From Nemertoderma westbladi (taxonomy: Eukaryota; Xenacoelomorpha; Nemertodermatida; Nemertodermatidae): DNA of 60,402 nucleotides. Location: assembly GCA_032718475.1 (NCBI GenBank), contig JAUCBJ010002799.1, forward strand, positions 1 through 60,402. The letters run 5' to 3'. The notes below the pieces were generated by a model, which saw only the letters and a program-made list of their open reading frames with translations, was not told the DNA's origin and ran no database searches. This document shows positions 20,030-32,432 of this stretch, piece by piece; position 1 is the first letter of the stretch; every line of letters begins with the position of its first letter. The position numbers and the translations under genes are program-made.

Positions 20030-22250
20030 TGACATCACCAAGATTTAAGGTTTTGGAACTTTCTATAATACAATGATAGTGTTAGTGTTAGTATTGTGTT
20101 AGGAATATTTTCGATAGGCAATGCAATTAATTATACATTTACTCACCAAAATCCCATGAGGAGACTTTATTTAAATCATATACATGTGGTTCTATTTTCG
20201 GAGATGAGTTATGAAAAACCATTACCAGTAAATACAAAATATGTGTTTTCATTATTTATTGATAAGACTATTCAAGTAAAATAAATAAGGGATCACATTA
20301 CATAGTTCGAATTCCAGGTTATTTTGACAACTAATAGTTATGTCATCGAAGATGTTGTTATGCCATTCAGGCTAATTAATATAATTCAATGTGTTTGTGG
20401 TACTGGAAGGCTTCACCAACATATGTCGTTAGACAACAAAGCAGGAACAGCTTTCCTTTGTAATTTAAACAAAGCCGATTTTATGCACTCACTGCATTTA
20501 TTCATATAGTGAATTTTATCTAGGCCAGAGTTCCGCCAATCATGCCATTTTTATGAATCTCAATCTGTAATCATTATATTTTTTAAATTTGCACTCATGA
20601 TTTGGCATAATAATACGGGCAGTTAATGAAAATCTGTTATTATTTATGTTCAAGTATTTGTACTGGAAAGATTGGAAAATCAAAAAAAAGGAGAGTGATC
20701 TGAGAAGTGAAAGTCAGTGAACTAGCAGCACAACTGCAGAGCCTAGAAATTGTAAAAATGAGTAATTTTTTTAAATAAAAAGGTAACAAATAAAATTTCT
20801 TATAAAAGTACCCGAAACCCATTGGGCGCTGCTGAAAGAAAAATTCATTTTGGTGATGCCATGTCAACTGAAAGCACAAAATCTAGATATTTGAAAATTC
20901 AGCGCCAAATCAAGGAATAATTAAATTAGGCCATAAATATTGAAATATTTAGATTAGCCTTCACTTCTATCTTGTATTTCAGGTAATTTTGATGATGGCT
21001 ATTTCTAAGCTTTGTAATCTGCACTCATTCTCTTAATCAGTTACTCTTTATAAGAAGCAGCAAATATCCATCTTTTTATGTTTCACACCCAAATATTTTG
21101 ATATAATATCTCAATCAACAAAGACCATTAAAATAAATCTTCAGCAATGAAAGGTACAAGAACTGTATAAAATTTTTAAATCATTTAGTCCTGACCATTT
21201 GGTTAATCGTAAGACTCCTGATCAGTATGTCAGATTGTTGGTTGAAAAAATATGACCATGGATTCCCTGTCTATTTATATTTTGGATTCCCTGTCTATTT
21301 ATATTTTGGATTCCCTGTCTAACCATTTATGTTCTATATAACAATTTATTGATATATTGAAAATCTCATAAAGCAGATAAAAATATAATATCGATTATTA
21401 GATAATCATTGTAAAGTTATTTTATTAAATATCATGTGAATAGGATAATGTAACTTTTTATATGTAAAGAATAATTTCAGTTATTATGTAAGGAATACTG
21501 TAACTCAGCAACTTACATGAGTTGTCCCTTAAATAGAATAAAGGATCTACATTTATTATAATGAATGCAAACTTGTGTGCATACTAAATGTGGTGTAATC
21601 TTAGGAAATGATCGTGTATCTAGAATCAGATTCACATTATGCACAACCTTATCTTCCCAGATCTCGTTAAAATATTCCCATCTGTAGGCGCTTCTTATCT
21701 GATAACAAATAATTCCCAGGTGATATCAACTAACGGAGGGGAATTTACAATGTGAAGTAGCAGATGCGCTATTCCAATCACCCCACCAAGGGAATAATAG
21801 GCAACAGATTTCTTGATCAAAATTGTTTTTGGCTTACTCATTGAGGAATAACGAAAATAAAACTAGTTAAAAGAAGCAGCTCAGTCACAGTTGAGTTTGA
21901 GATGGGCATATAAGAGATTTTAAAGCCAAGTAGATTGCTGATGACTACCAAAAGAGTAGTTAGTTTAGGTATCCAGCAAAATTCTTATGAAGTGCACTAT
22001 AAACAATAAAAATAACATAGTAATAAAAAATGAAACCATGCGCTGGGTGTTGTTAAAATATTGCTACTTTATCCTGATAATTTCAAATTAAATTTATATT
22101 TAAAGTTGGTTTTGTTGGTGTTTGTAGCTGGAAACTCCACATATTATATTTATCAGCCATTATTAGAATGCTGCCTTTGCAATGCAACACCAAAAACAGT
22201 TCGCGATGAACTATTCTAAATCTTTGATGATGACGATGATCGTCTTACAC
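20030..22250. other. Gene-free intronic AT-rich stretch with a small 24-base repeat
   Basis: This lies in the proposed first intron of the Ig gene. GGATTCCCTGTCTATTTATA starts at 21260, 21284 and 21308 (24-base period, three copies). Otherwise I see nothing recognisable. Confidence 0.5.
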
Positions 22251-22469
22251 CGAGGTGCAGCAGTGTCGGCGGATCCAGCAATATAGTACTCCTAAATCTC
22301 GAGGTCAGATACACACATTCTTAGTTCATTCTTGTTCTACATCACAGTGTCCTTTGGCAGGCGTTAGAGGAAAGTCATTGGCTTCCAACCTCGTCTATTC
22401 TCATCAGCAGGCTGCTACAGCACAAGGATGTGTACACATACAGGTTGATCCCGCCAGAGGAAACAGTGT

Positions 22470-23706
22470 CCAGGAATCTTTGGCACTTAGAAGGATAATT
22501 GAAGAGTTATCCAAAAAGAAAGACAGGCATCAGGCTGTTATCTTTGTTGACTTCTTCAAGGCCTTTGATTCAATTTCTCGCGCACGTATGTTCAGCATAC
22601 TTTCATTATATGGTATTCTTGATGAAATTATTGCAGCAATCAGATCAGTATACGATGGTTCGACAACATTTGTGTCTACTGTTGACGGTGACACAGAACC
22701 ATTTGAAGTGTTATGGGGCGTCCTCACACTTGCACCATTCTTGTTCATAATTGTTGTTGACTATGTTCTACGCATGTCCTTAGATCATCATAATGATGAT
22801 GGGGTGATGATAACTCCACCTACTGGCTCCAGAAGTTGAGGAGATCCTGCCAAGTACCCAACTGATCTAGACTTTGCTGATGACTTAGGAGTACTCTCAG
22901 AATCACTAGAGGGAGCCCAACGGCTCCTCAGCTCATTAGAACATGCTGCTTCTAGTGTTGGTCTTTTTATTAACTCCAGAAAGACCAAAATTTTGACAGT
23001 TAACTTTGAAAGTCCTCAGCAAGTCTCTGATCGGATGAGCATAAGCTCAGAAGATGGTATGCTTGAGCATGTGGATGACTTCTGTTACCTGGGATCATGG
23101 ATCCGGAAGTCAGGTAAGGAAGGACCTTCGAATACGTAAGGGAAAGGCATGGGCAGCCTTGAATAGGCTTTCCAGGATTTGGAAGTCACCGAGAATTAAT
23201 CGGACACTTAAGGTCCGATTATTTAGAGCAGCAGTAGTTCCAGTACTCCTCTATGGGAGTCCATGCTGGGCTCTAACTTCTGAGGACACCAAATCTCTGG
23301 ATGGCACATTCACAAGAATGCTACGCCGGATTCATTGTGTCAAGTACAATGCACACATCTCCAACCAGACACTATATAACATTGGAGGTGTCTCATTGGT
23401 TCCCCCAAGCTTGACACTAGAACAAAATCGCCTCCACTTTGCAGGACATTGCTTTCGCCGTGAGGACCAGCCAGTGCATAATGTTGTACTTTGGCAGCCT
23501 CATGGAGTGAATAAGCATGGTGGACAGCCCATGACTTTCTTGAGACGCATCTTAAAGGACACTGGCCTTAAAGATGCGGATGATCTAGCAAATGTCATGG
23601 GTGATAAGGAGTTGTGGCGGTGCAATTTTGTCGATAAGCCGGCACAGCATTCTTAAAAATGCAGCTGCAATGCAGCATGCCGATCCTAGTAGTAGTCCAG
23701 GAATCT
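22470..23706 (+). mobile_element. RTE-like retrotransposon, copy 3, with target-site duplication
   Basis: The element itself is 22480-23696. It starts at the LALRRIIEELSKKKDRH part of the reverse transcriptase and ends in the family 3' UTR and (TAG)n. It is flanked by a perfect 10-base duplication, CCAGGAATCT, at 22470-22479 and 23697-23706, typical of target-primed insertion with 5' truncation. The frame is broken: LQGDTLAPF has lost LQGD and neighbours (near 22723), there is a TGA near 22837, and a 4-base insertion near 23118. FADD is readable near 22870. Confidence 0.9.
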
Positions 23707-23859
23707 ATCTCCCTTGTCATTTGCTGTAGAACACGATCATGCAAAGCGCAAAGGCTGATTAGTTCTACGATTAGTCGTAGAAATGGCTGCATTCCTCTAT
23801 TGGCGTCTGCTCCTATGATCCCAAATTTGCAACTTATGGCCACCAAATGTCTTGTGTGA

Positions 23860-26540
23860 GTAAAAATCCACTCACTACCTGACCAACATTGTACACATTA
23901 CAATGCGCCTGTAATCATAAAGCACCAGTAAAATTTCAGGCCATTTTTTGTCAATAGTTTATATTACAATATTTAATATAAACTGCGGAATTGTACTATT
24001 CATTAGAAACATGGGCCATGACACATTGGGGTTCTAGTGTCCCTATTATAATGTTTGTATGAGGTTTAGTAGTTTAATCCTGGGGATTAATAATAATATA
24101 TACCACTATAGTGAATCCGAAGTAGCAATCAAATCCCGTTTGCCACACAGGATGTTTAGTCATAGAGGAAGCCAGGTGCTGCTTTGCAACAAAATTAACC
24201 AAGGATTATATGGGGGTAATGCCAGGTATAGGCAGGCTAATCATCACTCGGCTTAAAATTAGAAAAACCAACATAAACATATTGTCCATCATTACGCTCA
24301 ATATGGCAAAGACAGAGGATATCAGAAGCTTAACATTGTGCTGTGCATGGCTAAATAAGTGTCTCCTGGTTATTTGTCCTTAATCACGAAAAGTTTGATT
24401 GGTGATGGATAATTCTGGGAATATCCTGAGACAGTCCTGCTGCTACGGTTAAAATTCCCACTGTGAAAGTAATTTCCGGATAGATTGCCAAAGTCACCTG
24501 GTGAGCAGATTCAATCCATTTATTAATTCACAAACACTGAGTGATTTAGAGTATTTTATACATTAACCCTGAACAATGACAATAAATAATTCCATTTGGT
24601 TCAATAAGATGAAGGAAGTATTGTTATGATTTTGAAATAATAATATTTACTGGAATGTTTATTAATTCGCAAGCTAGGGTAATACTTGGGCCCCAGATTT
24701 CGTTTCTGCATGAATGCTTTAAAGTAAACATAATATGTAGTCTTGAAATAAGATTTATTTTATAAACTTAGTATTGCTTTCTTAAAACTTATTTCTATTC
24801 AAGAACCTTAAGTTTTGAGTTCATGCCAAGGACAACTTTACTAAAGTATTAAAGTTGTCCCTAGTTCATCTTCGGACTGGTGTCTTTGCCCACGCACGGC
24901 TCAGCGCCTTTGGAAACTGGTTGTCTTACCTGCAACCACATATGGATGTACTGTTTTTTTTTAGCATGGATGCATCGGATTTCGAGCCCTTGAACCATGA
25001 TGTAACCATTTGAGCGTTCTACTGGAAACTGTGGTGCGAGGTTATCAACATAATTCTATAATGCGAAATATAGTAAATTCTTTACCTACTCCATATTATT
25101 TTTATTCTAGAAGTTTATTATTTTTACTATATATTTTATTTGACAACTCATTTTTAGATAGGCTACGAATTGTAAATTAATACAAACCCAATACCCAATA
25201 CCCATACACTATATTTGCAATTTTGGTATTTTCTTATACAGTTACTACAGTTTATTAACTATCTTCTCCGGACAGTTACGGCCTATATTAAATAAGTAAA
25301 TATTATAAATTCGGTGCATTAATACTATATATTTAAATGCTACAATCTGCATACCAGTTTCATACACCTTATGATGGTAATAGTATCTGATTTCAACAAT
25401 AGTAATGCACCTAATTATATGAGTTTAGGAAAACATACCAAGACCCCAGGAACTAAATATACAATTCAAGGCAAGGGATTAAACCACTGCAGCAAATTCG
25501 TAATTTTTTTCATTTCATTTCGTTTTGTTAAATAAAAGAATAATATATATAATTTTAATATAAATGTAATAATATAATTAATAATAATACATATAAATAT
25601 ATTAATAATACATATAATAAACATATTAATAATATAATTAATAATAATACGATACGATGCAATAATACGATGATAATAACAATAAATAATTTTATTTTTA
25701 ATAAAATATTTGCAGTCTAAAGGTAGCAACATCTTGTTTACACAGAGCGGCCACCTGAGTTCCTTGCTAACAAAGTTGGTCAAAAGTTGCCACGCGTAAA
25801 GTTTAGTACTGCATGCATGTTCTGTTCATATTATATTTTGCTGCAAATCCCCATAAATCGAAGGCCATTTCATCAATAAAAAAAGTCGCTGAAAACTTAA
25901 TATCAACCAAATTAGGTAAGCTACTTAGTTTAAGGGGTAAAAACATTCACTATCCCGTAAGGATAGTGAATGCCAACCTTAATCTGGGTAATCTGGATTA
26001 TGTGAATAGATTCAGTTCAGTCAGGTCAGCCCAGGCAGTCATTGTGGTTATGGGCTTACGGACATTTTACCATAGTGCAGGCTTTGTGCAAAATTTGTAG
26101 TCAATATTTTTTAAAATAGCTTCTTTTTTCAGTAGTATCTTGATAATTAAATTTTATTCTAGCTAACAGGGTTTGAATAAAAACAATGTTTTTTCTAAAC
26201 AAAAACTACAAAACAAGTATTTTTTTTATATTTTCCTAGTTTTTTTTAATGTTTATATATTATATTTAAAATTCAGGAATGTCTTAGTAGTATGTTTTTT
26301 GATTTGATACAGCGTCGTCTAATACCATCTAGAAATAGGCCCAACTCAATCAATAATTTCAAACTTAAAAACCAAATGTGTAAATTCTAATCATTTTGTA
26401 TATTAAATTCGAAAAATACAAAAAATAGAAAAACTGTTTTGTTTAAAAAAAAACTATGAAACAAAAAAACAATTTCAAACCCTGATAGTTGTAATGGTTT
26501 GTAATATTTACTAAATAATATAACTATTTTATTGTACTAC
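23860..26540. other. Gene-free intronic stretch
   Basis: Very AT-rich, with (ATAATA)n-like runs near 25560-25690 and a perfect hairpin at 25944-25972. No coding exon was recognised. Confidence 0.45.
24960..25025 (-). repeat. Degenerate tRNA-derived repeat
   Basis: On the minus strand, GTAGAACGCTCAAATGGTTA is followed about 25 bases later by GGGCTCGAAATCC, resembling pol III A and B boxes. It is too decayed to assign to the SINE at 14.0 kb. Confidence 0.35.
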
Positions 26541-26546
26541 TTTATT

Positions 26547-26955
26547 CTAAGCTACTTGTAATTTACATTTAAGCTGTTTGGTTAAGCCTTCATACCAAGA
26601 AGAGCATGCATAGTCCATGTGACACTGTATTAAAGAAGAGCAAAGTAACTTGCGGGAGTCAGTGATTAAACTATTTTTATTTCTGTATAGAAACCTAAGC
26701 CTACTGTTAACTTTCGAGAAAATATTTTTCACTGTGCTTTCTCCTGATAAGCAGTTATCCAATGTGGCGCCTAGATATTTAACTTTCTTTTTATTTTCAA
26801 TCTTATGTCCATTACTAGTGACTTCAAACTTAGTTACCTTTAACTTTCTTTTGGAACCAAACAAAATACTTTCAGTCTTACCGTAGTGAATGGATAGATT
26901 GTTATCAACCAACCACTCATTACAGGATTCTAGAACTGCACTTAACTTTTGAAAA
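26547..26955 (-). pseudogene. CR1/L2-like LINE reverse transcriptase C-terminal fragment
   Basis: The minus strand encodes LSAVLESCNEWLVDNNLSIH, YGKTESILFGSKRK, VKYLGATLDNCLSGE and LLCSSLIQCHMDYACSSW. This is the palm-to-thumb and C-terminal part of a CR1/L2-type protein (W..NNLS.. K T.S..F pattern, then YLG..LD). The right end abuts the older RTE copy 4 at about 26950, so one inserted next to or into the other. This is a third non-LTR lineage in the window. Confidence 0.75.
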
Positions 26956-28020
26956 AGAAAGACAGACATCTGGCTGTAATTTCTGTTGACTTCTTCAAGG
27001 CCTTTCAAGGTCTCTCGCTCATGTATGTTTAGCATACTTTTATCATATGGGATTCATGATGAAATTATTGCAGCAATAAGATCAGTATACAATGGTTCGT
27101 TCTACTGCTGACGGTGACACAGAACCATTCGAAGTGTTATGGGGAATACTCCAGGGAGACACACTTGCACCATTCTTATTCATAATTGTGGTTGACTATG
27201 TTCTACGCATGTCCTTAGATCATCATAACGATGATGGGGTGATGGTAACTCCACCTACTGGCTCCAGAAGTCGAGGAAATCCTGCCAAGTACCTAACTGA
27301 TCTAGACTTTGCTGATGATATTGGAGTATTCTCAGAATCAATAGAGGGAGCCCCTAGGCTCCTCAGCTCATTAGAACAGGCTGCTTCTAGTATTGGTCTT
27401 TTTCTTAACTCCAAAAAGACCAAAATTTTGAGAGTTAACTTTGAAAGTCATCAGCAAATCTCTGATAGGATGAGCATAAGCGTAAGGATGCATAAGGATG
27501 GTATGCATGAACATGTGGACGACTTCAGTTACATGGAATGATGGATCAGGAAGTCAGGACCATCGAATACGTAAGGGAAAGGCATGGGCAGCATTGAATG
27601 GGCATTCCAGGATTTGGAAGTCACATAGAATTCATCAGAAACTTAAGGTCCGATTATTTAGAGCAGCAGTAGTTCCAGGATTCCTCTATGGGAATCAATG
27701 CTGGGCTCTAACTGCTGAGGACACCTAATGCTGAGGACACCAAATCCCTGAATGGCACATTCACAGGAAGGTTGATCCCCAAGCTTGACACTTGAACAAA
27801 GCTGCCTGACAATATTTTCACCGTGAGGACCAGCCTGTACACAATCTTGTGATTTGACAACCCCATGGGGAAAATAAGAAAGTCATGGGCTGTCGCCCAT
27901 GACTTTCTTGAGACGTCCCGTAAAAGACACTGGCCTTGGAGGTGCGGATAATCGCGAAGTCATGGGGGATTAGCTGTCTGTGGCGGTGCAACTTTGTTGA
28001 TAAGCCGGCATAGCATTATT
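26950..28020 (+). pseudogene. RTE-like retrotransposon, copy 4 (old, broken)
   Basis: It starts near KKKDRHL and follows the intact copy through motif A (decayed), GILQGDTLAPFLFIIVVDYV and LDFADDIGVFSES (FADD near 27310). Further on are KGKAWAALN and FRAAVVP. It then loses long stretches between 27730 and 27830 and ends with a mutated 3' UTR near 28020, without a (TAG) tail. It has more substitutions than copies 1, 3 and 6, so it is older. Confidence 0.82.
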
Positions 28021-28034
28021 AACGCACACTACAT

Positions 28035-29530
28035 TGGGCTTGCCAATTGTGGAGTGCATGGAGGTGGCAAAATACTTTTGTTACGCCAATGTGCAGTTTC
28101 AATGTTTCAATTATAGTATTAGTAGTATAATTTCATTTATTTGTGGTACTAATTAATATATAATATAACCTTAATTTCAACCCAATGCGGATTTAATAAA
28201 TGCGAGTGGACTGTGCGTGAGTGCGTGTGCATGTTTGCTCACTCTTTCACAAATATGTCACTGAGAGAATGAACGTCGAGTATAATGCCATGCGGAAATT
28301 CGACATGGGAGCTATTTTAAGACATCAGTACACCCCAGTTACCTAATGCCGCAGAATGCTTTTTCCACCTCTAAATCACATCCCTAGTAATGGTATGTCA
28401 AATTCTCGCCAACTTAATTCCACTATAGCATCTCTTTAGACAACCCACACCAGTTAAGCCCTACTTTTATTTCTCCCAATTAATGCTAGCAATTTGATTC
28501 TGTTGGCACCAGAGGCGGTTAGCTAAGTTCCGAATCAATTTCCTTGCAATAAAATGTTGTTCTCTCTTGGCTGGCTACATTCTGGTACCGCAGCGCAGGA
28601 GCCAACACAACAGGATTTATTTGGATTTTGTAAAGCTGGTCGAATTAGAAACGAGCCGTCTAGATAGGGCTGACCCACCCCCCTTCCTCCATTGCAATCC
28701 ATCAATAACCCAGCACGGGATTTACACCTGGTAGGAGTTGAGTAATGCAGCAGAATGCTCATCCATGCGTCTAACTACCCCGTGATAAACTCCGCATCTA
28801 ATCAAGCAAATAATTGAGGGGTAGTATTCCAGTTGGCACACCGAGAGATTAGGCCGGTCAGTAAGTCACAGCCGTTCCCTTCTCGCATTGTGTGCAGTTA
28901 ATGGTTTTCCATAGGCTGTAATATTTGGTGGGATGTCCCCCCATTAAAATATTCGATATCAATGTTATGGATAAGGTAATAAAATGCTGGTAATTCATGA
29001 CAACTAATCCGGGAGCAGTTTAATTAAATAACTGCCTCGATCTTTATTGAATATATTGATTTTAATTAAACAAATTAAATTGACTACTTAAATTATGGTA
29101 ATATTTTTAAACTCCAGAAAGCAGGGTGAAAACGCTTATCTGACAAAGAAAAGTGAAAGGCAAAGGGAATCTGTAAAGGCAGCTTTACACCTCGCTACTT
29201 TTTTCGGGAAATTAAGTTGCTTGTTGTTGTTTACACATCCGAGACACTTTCACCAGCAACAACATTATCTAATTATTTGAATTTGGCAATTCCGCTATAA
29301 TATGGCCGGCAAATTGTTGAAATATTGGCAACTTTTTCTACCCTATACATATAAAAATATGAGATAATGTTTATATGGAACAACTTTATCAGCAATTGGA
29401 GATGCTCACAAAGTTTCTAAGAAAACACACCACGTTTCATTCAACCGTTCTTAACATGTGTTGAGTTTTGTTAATTTGTTTTCATTATTCAATTTGAAAA
29501 AATCTTATTTTCTGTAACCTGGACCTAAGG
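28035..29530. other. Gene-free intronic stretch, possible decayed SINE at 28690-28790
   Basis: No coding exon was seen. On the minus strand GGGGTAGTTAGACGCATGGA, followed by GTGTAAATCCCGTG, is weakly tRNA-like. The rest is unremarkable AT-rich DNA. Confidence 0.35.
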
Positions 29531-29540
29531 CAGTGGATCG

Positions 29541-30232
29541 CAGGGGCGGTTCTAGGATTTTGCTTGGGGGGGGGGGGGGGGGGGCAAAATATTTAATTTG
29601 CTGAGGTCAATTTTTCGGACTTGTAAATGGCTCCACGCAAGCAGTAGAGTCCAATCTGGACACGTTTATAAACGCCAGTTTTAAATCATTCAAAAAAAAA
29701 TATTTCCAAACAACTTTGTCTAAACCCGTCTACTCTAATTATTTAGAAGGATTGTTAATGGAAAGGTCGCAGCAGTCAGCTGTAATCAATAAGCTAAACT
29801 TGGAACCTCCATTATACTATCAGCTGGCTATGATGCCACTACTGCTCAAATTTTGGCGCCCTTTGGAAGGTGGCGCCCGGGGCCGTCTCCCTCGGTCCCC
29901 CCTTCTGCACGCCACTGCATGGTGGAGAAGACGTTTCGGAAACAAGACATTAAAAAATTATTATACTTTGAAAAAAATTTCCCGATTTTTTCCCGAATTC
30001 CCAAAGTTCCAAAATTTTACAAAAATGTCAGAGTGTTTTATAATGGAGACCGCCGGGTAGTAACTAAATTTTGATTCTTTTCCCAGAGAGGTCTGTTTTC
30101 GAGCAAAAGTCGGTACCCACTGGTACGGATTTGCCACATTACCTTTCGCTAGGGAGGGGGCAAGCCAAGATACCTGGGGAGGGGCAGATGCCCCCTTGCC
30201 CCCTCCCCCCCCCCCCCCTAGAACCGCCACTG
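29541..30232. mobile_element. hAT-like non-autonomous DNA transposon (MITE)
   Basis: It begins CAGGGGCGGTTCTAG and ends CTAGAACCGCCACTG, terminal inverted repeats with one mismatch, each followed inward by a long G or C run (about 20 G at 29566, about 15 C near 30210). The flanking 8-mers GTGGATCG and GTGGAACT agree at 6 of 8 bases, fitting the 8-base target duplication of hAT elements. There is no transposase. Inside, CACGCCACTG near 29910 preceded by a GGCGCC-rich segment looks like the end of another DNA transposon, so the element may be composite. Confidence 0.7.
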
Positions 30233-30385
30233 GTGGAACTAACAGTTGTGGTTGCTGCTTTTCTATTACGTTATAATGTAATAATGATTACTCTCATTTC
30301 TGATGTATAAATAAGCTTTACTCCAAACTTGGTTTGTGTTTGAGAGCGAAATACATTTTAATACTGAAACATACATTAACATGCT

Positions 30386-30586
30386 ATTTAAATAGCATTA
30401 CTACTACTACTAGGATCGGCATGCTGCATTGCAGCTGCATTTTTAAGAATGCTGTGCCGGCTTATCGACAAAATTGCACCGCCACAACTCCCTATCACCC
30501 ATGACATTTGCTAGATCATCCGCATCTTCAAGGCCAGTGTCCTTTAAGATGCGTCTCAAGAAAGTCATGGGCGAATTTAAATAGCA
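30386..30586 (-). mobile_element. RTE-like retrotransposon, copy 5 (177-base 3' end)
   Basis: The element is 30398-30574 on the minus strand: the (TAG)n tail, 3' UTR and about 30 codons of the C-terminus. It is bordered by a perfect 12-base duplication, ATTTAAATAGCA, at 30386-30397 and 30575-30586. It is a severely 5'-truncated but young insertion within the Ig gene intron. Confidence 0.9.
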
Positions 30587-30589
30587 AGT

Positions 30590-32345
30590 ATGTTTATTGG
30601 CATTGTTCCGATTTTGTCAGTTGCTTCAGGATATGACAGTATGTAGTATGTGTAGTGTAATATGGGAAAGCTTGCCTTTAGGGTCACGCCTGAGTAGGAT
30701 ATATATTGGTTCGACTATATCTACTCTTGTCTCTAGGTACATTGACCTATAAGTAGGCATTGTAGTGTAAAACACGAGTGAAGAAAAACAACCTCTCCCA
30801 TTATGATGTATTCAATAAGCGAGTATAATAAGTACTCTGAACTTTCTTAATGTATGTTTTTCTCAGTAAAATGCTAACATTGAGCTGCTATTATTATTGT
30901 TGTTTAAAGGGGTTTTCAATGAAAGCATGACGTGTGTCCATCATGTCTTGAACTAGTAGGATGGCCTGATCAACTATTTTAGTTTGACCAATGCTCCCGG
31001 CAATGGTACCCAGTTGATTGTTATATTACTCATGCCATAATATTGTAGTGGGGAATTTCAGAATTACAGAATAGAGTAGAGTAGTGCTGAATACCTGGAA
31101 TTTCATTTTGAATTTTTCTGAGGTTTTTCATCACCTTTTTTTTTACATGGAGATACACCGCTATTTAGCCGAATCATCTCTTACTATATAAACGATCAAT
31201 AAATGGAACATATAAATTCCATATATATATCAACAGCTTATGAAATCTATAATAAAAGTCAAATTTCAGCAACTTTTCCATTCCTTTGAAGCATACATTA
31301 TTTTTTCATAATTAATAATTAAATATATAAACTAGTTATTTATTTGTCTAAGTTGGCTTTGAAGTTGGCTTGAATATTCATTTCATCATTAGGTGTCATG
31401 GACGATATCTCTCTTTAAAGCTTTTTTTAATGATGTTTATTATCTATTCACACAGAAAATCAATTATTAGAACCAACTGTTGTCTCAATTACCAATTTAC
31501 TATGAACGTATTCTAGGCAGTAAAATATATCATATGGATCGAACTGCAGTTAAAATGTACTGCTGATGGGATACCGGTACCAATGTCTAGATTGCATTAT
31601 CGATTGTAAGTTTGCAGCTTCTTAAATGGAATATTAATAAACATGTTTTCATGTTGGATACAATGAATTATTGCATTTTGCATAATTCATGATACAATTC
31701 GTTGTTTCAATTACTATTTTAACATGTTTTTGTTTGTCTACTTATTCAGTGTTTTTCTACTAGTTCTTTCCCTCTTACACTTTTATACTTATTATTACTA
31801 TTGTATAATATAATATTGTCATTTTAATATGAAAATAAAATAACAAAATATTTCAAAAATTATTGGATAGTAAGTTGAAGCTAAATGATATGTAAATCAT
31901 AAAGGACCATAGGTGACTGCATGGTCATCGATTCCAATCAATATTCTACCTGGAAACTATATGGTTTCACAGTCCCAAGGGCATCATCATACCTTTAACC
32001 AGAACCAGTCAACCCCCATAACTAACACAAGGTCCCTAATTATGTGAATAATGTATATTGGCCGCCAGTTTTCATTATTCATTGTGCATCAAGTGACAGG
32101 TTTCTGTGAAGAACTATTCATTATCTAAGGAAATGTCAGACATATTGGATGAGTCTGATGTGAATTATAGATAACATTAAATTATTTGATGTAAGCCTAT
32201 GATTAGCATTTTGCACGTTTACACAAATTCTTAAGAAAAAATGAAGTATGGAGATTCGACACTTCTTCATATCCATCTATAAAACACTAAGAATTTGTCT
32301 ATTTCATAGAGAGCTGTAAATTCTTTTGTGTATATTATGCTTATT
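30590..32345. other. Gene-free intronic stretch
   Basis: No exon or known repeat was recognised. The right end leads to the donor site of the signal-peptide exon. Confidence 0.45.
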
Positions 32346-32350
32346 CTTAC

Positions 32351-32432
32351 CTGCATGGGTACAATGTGAGCAAATTATCAACAAAACAAGTAACGAAAAC
32401 ACCAGTAATCCAGTAGACTTATCCAATGCCAT
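32351..32432 (-). CDS. Ig-superfamily gene, first coding exon (signal peptide)
   Basis: The ATG at 32432-32430 sits in a good context (GCAATGG). It is followed by 27 codons: a short charged start (MALDKSTG), a hydrophobic core (LLVFSLLVLLIIC) and a likely cleavage region SHCTHA. This is a textbook secretory signal. The exon ends at 32351 with AG|GTAAGA in phase 1, matching the acceptor phase of the Ig exon at 16280. An upstream acceptor-like TTCTTTACAG would make this part of a larger exon starting at 32490 with a short 5' UTR. Linkage to the Ig exons is inferred from strand, phase and function; RNA data would settle it. Confidence 0.7.

Noticed and set aside
22255-22839. 194-codon ORF that fuses an unknown N-terminus to reverse transcriptase
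   Set aside because: It is a chance frame crossing the left target duplication into 5'-truncated RTE copy 3; the target duplicates show the true junction at 22480.
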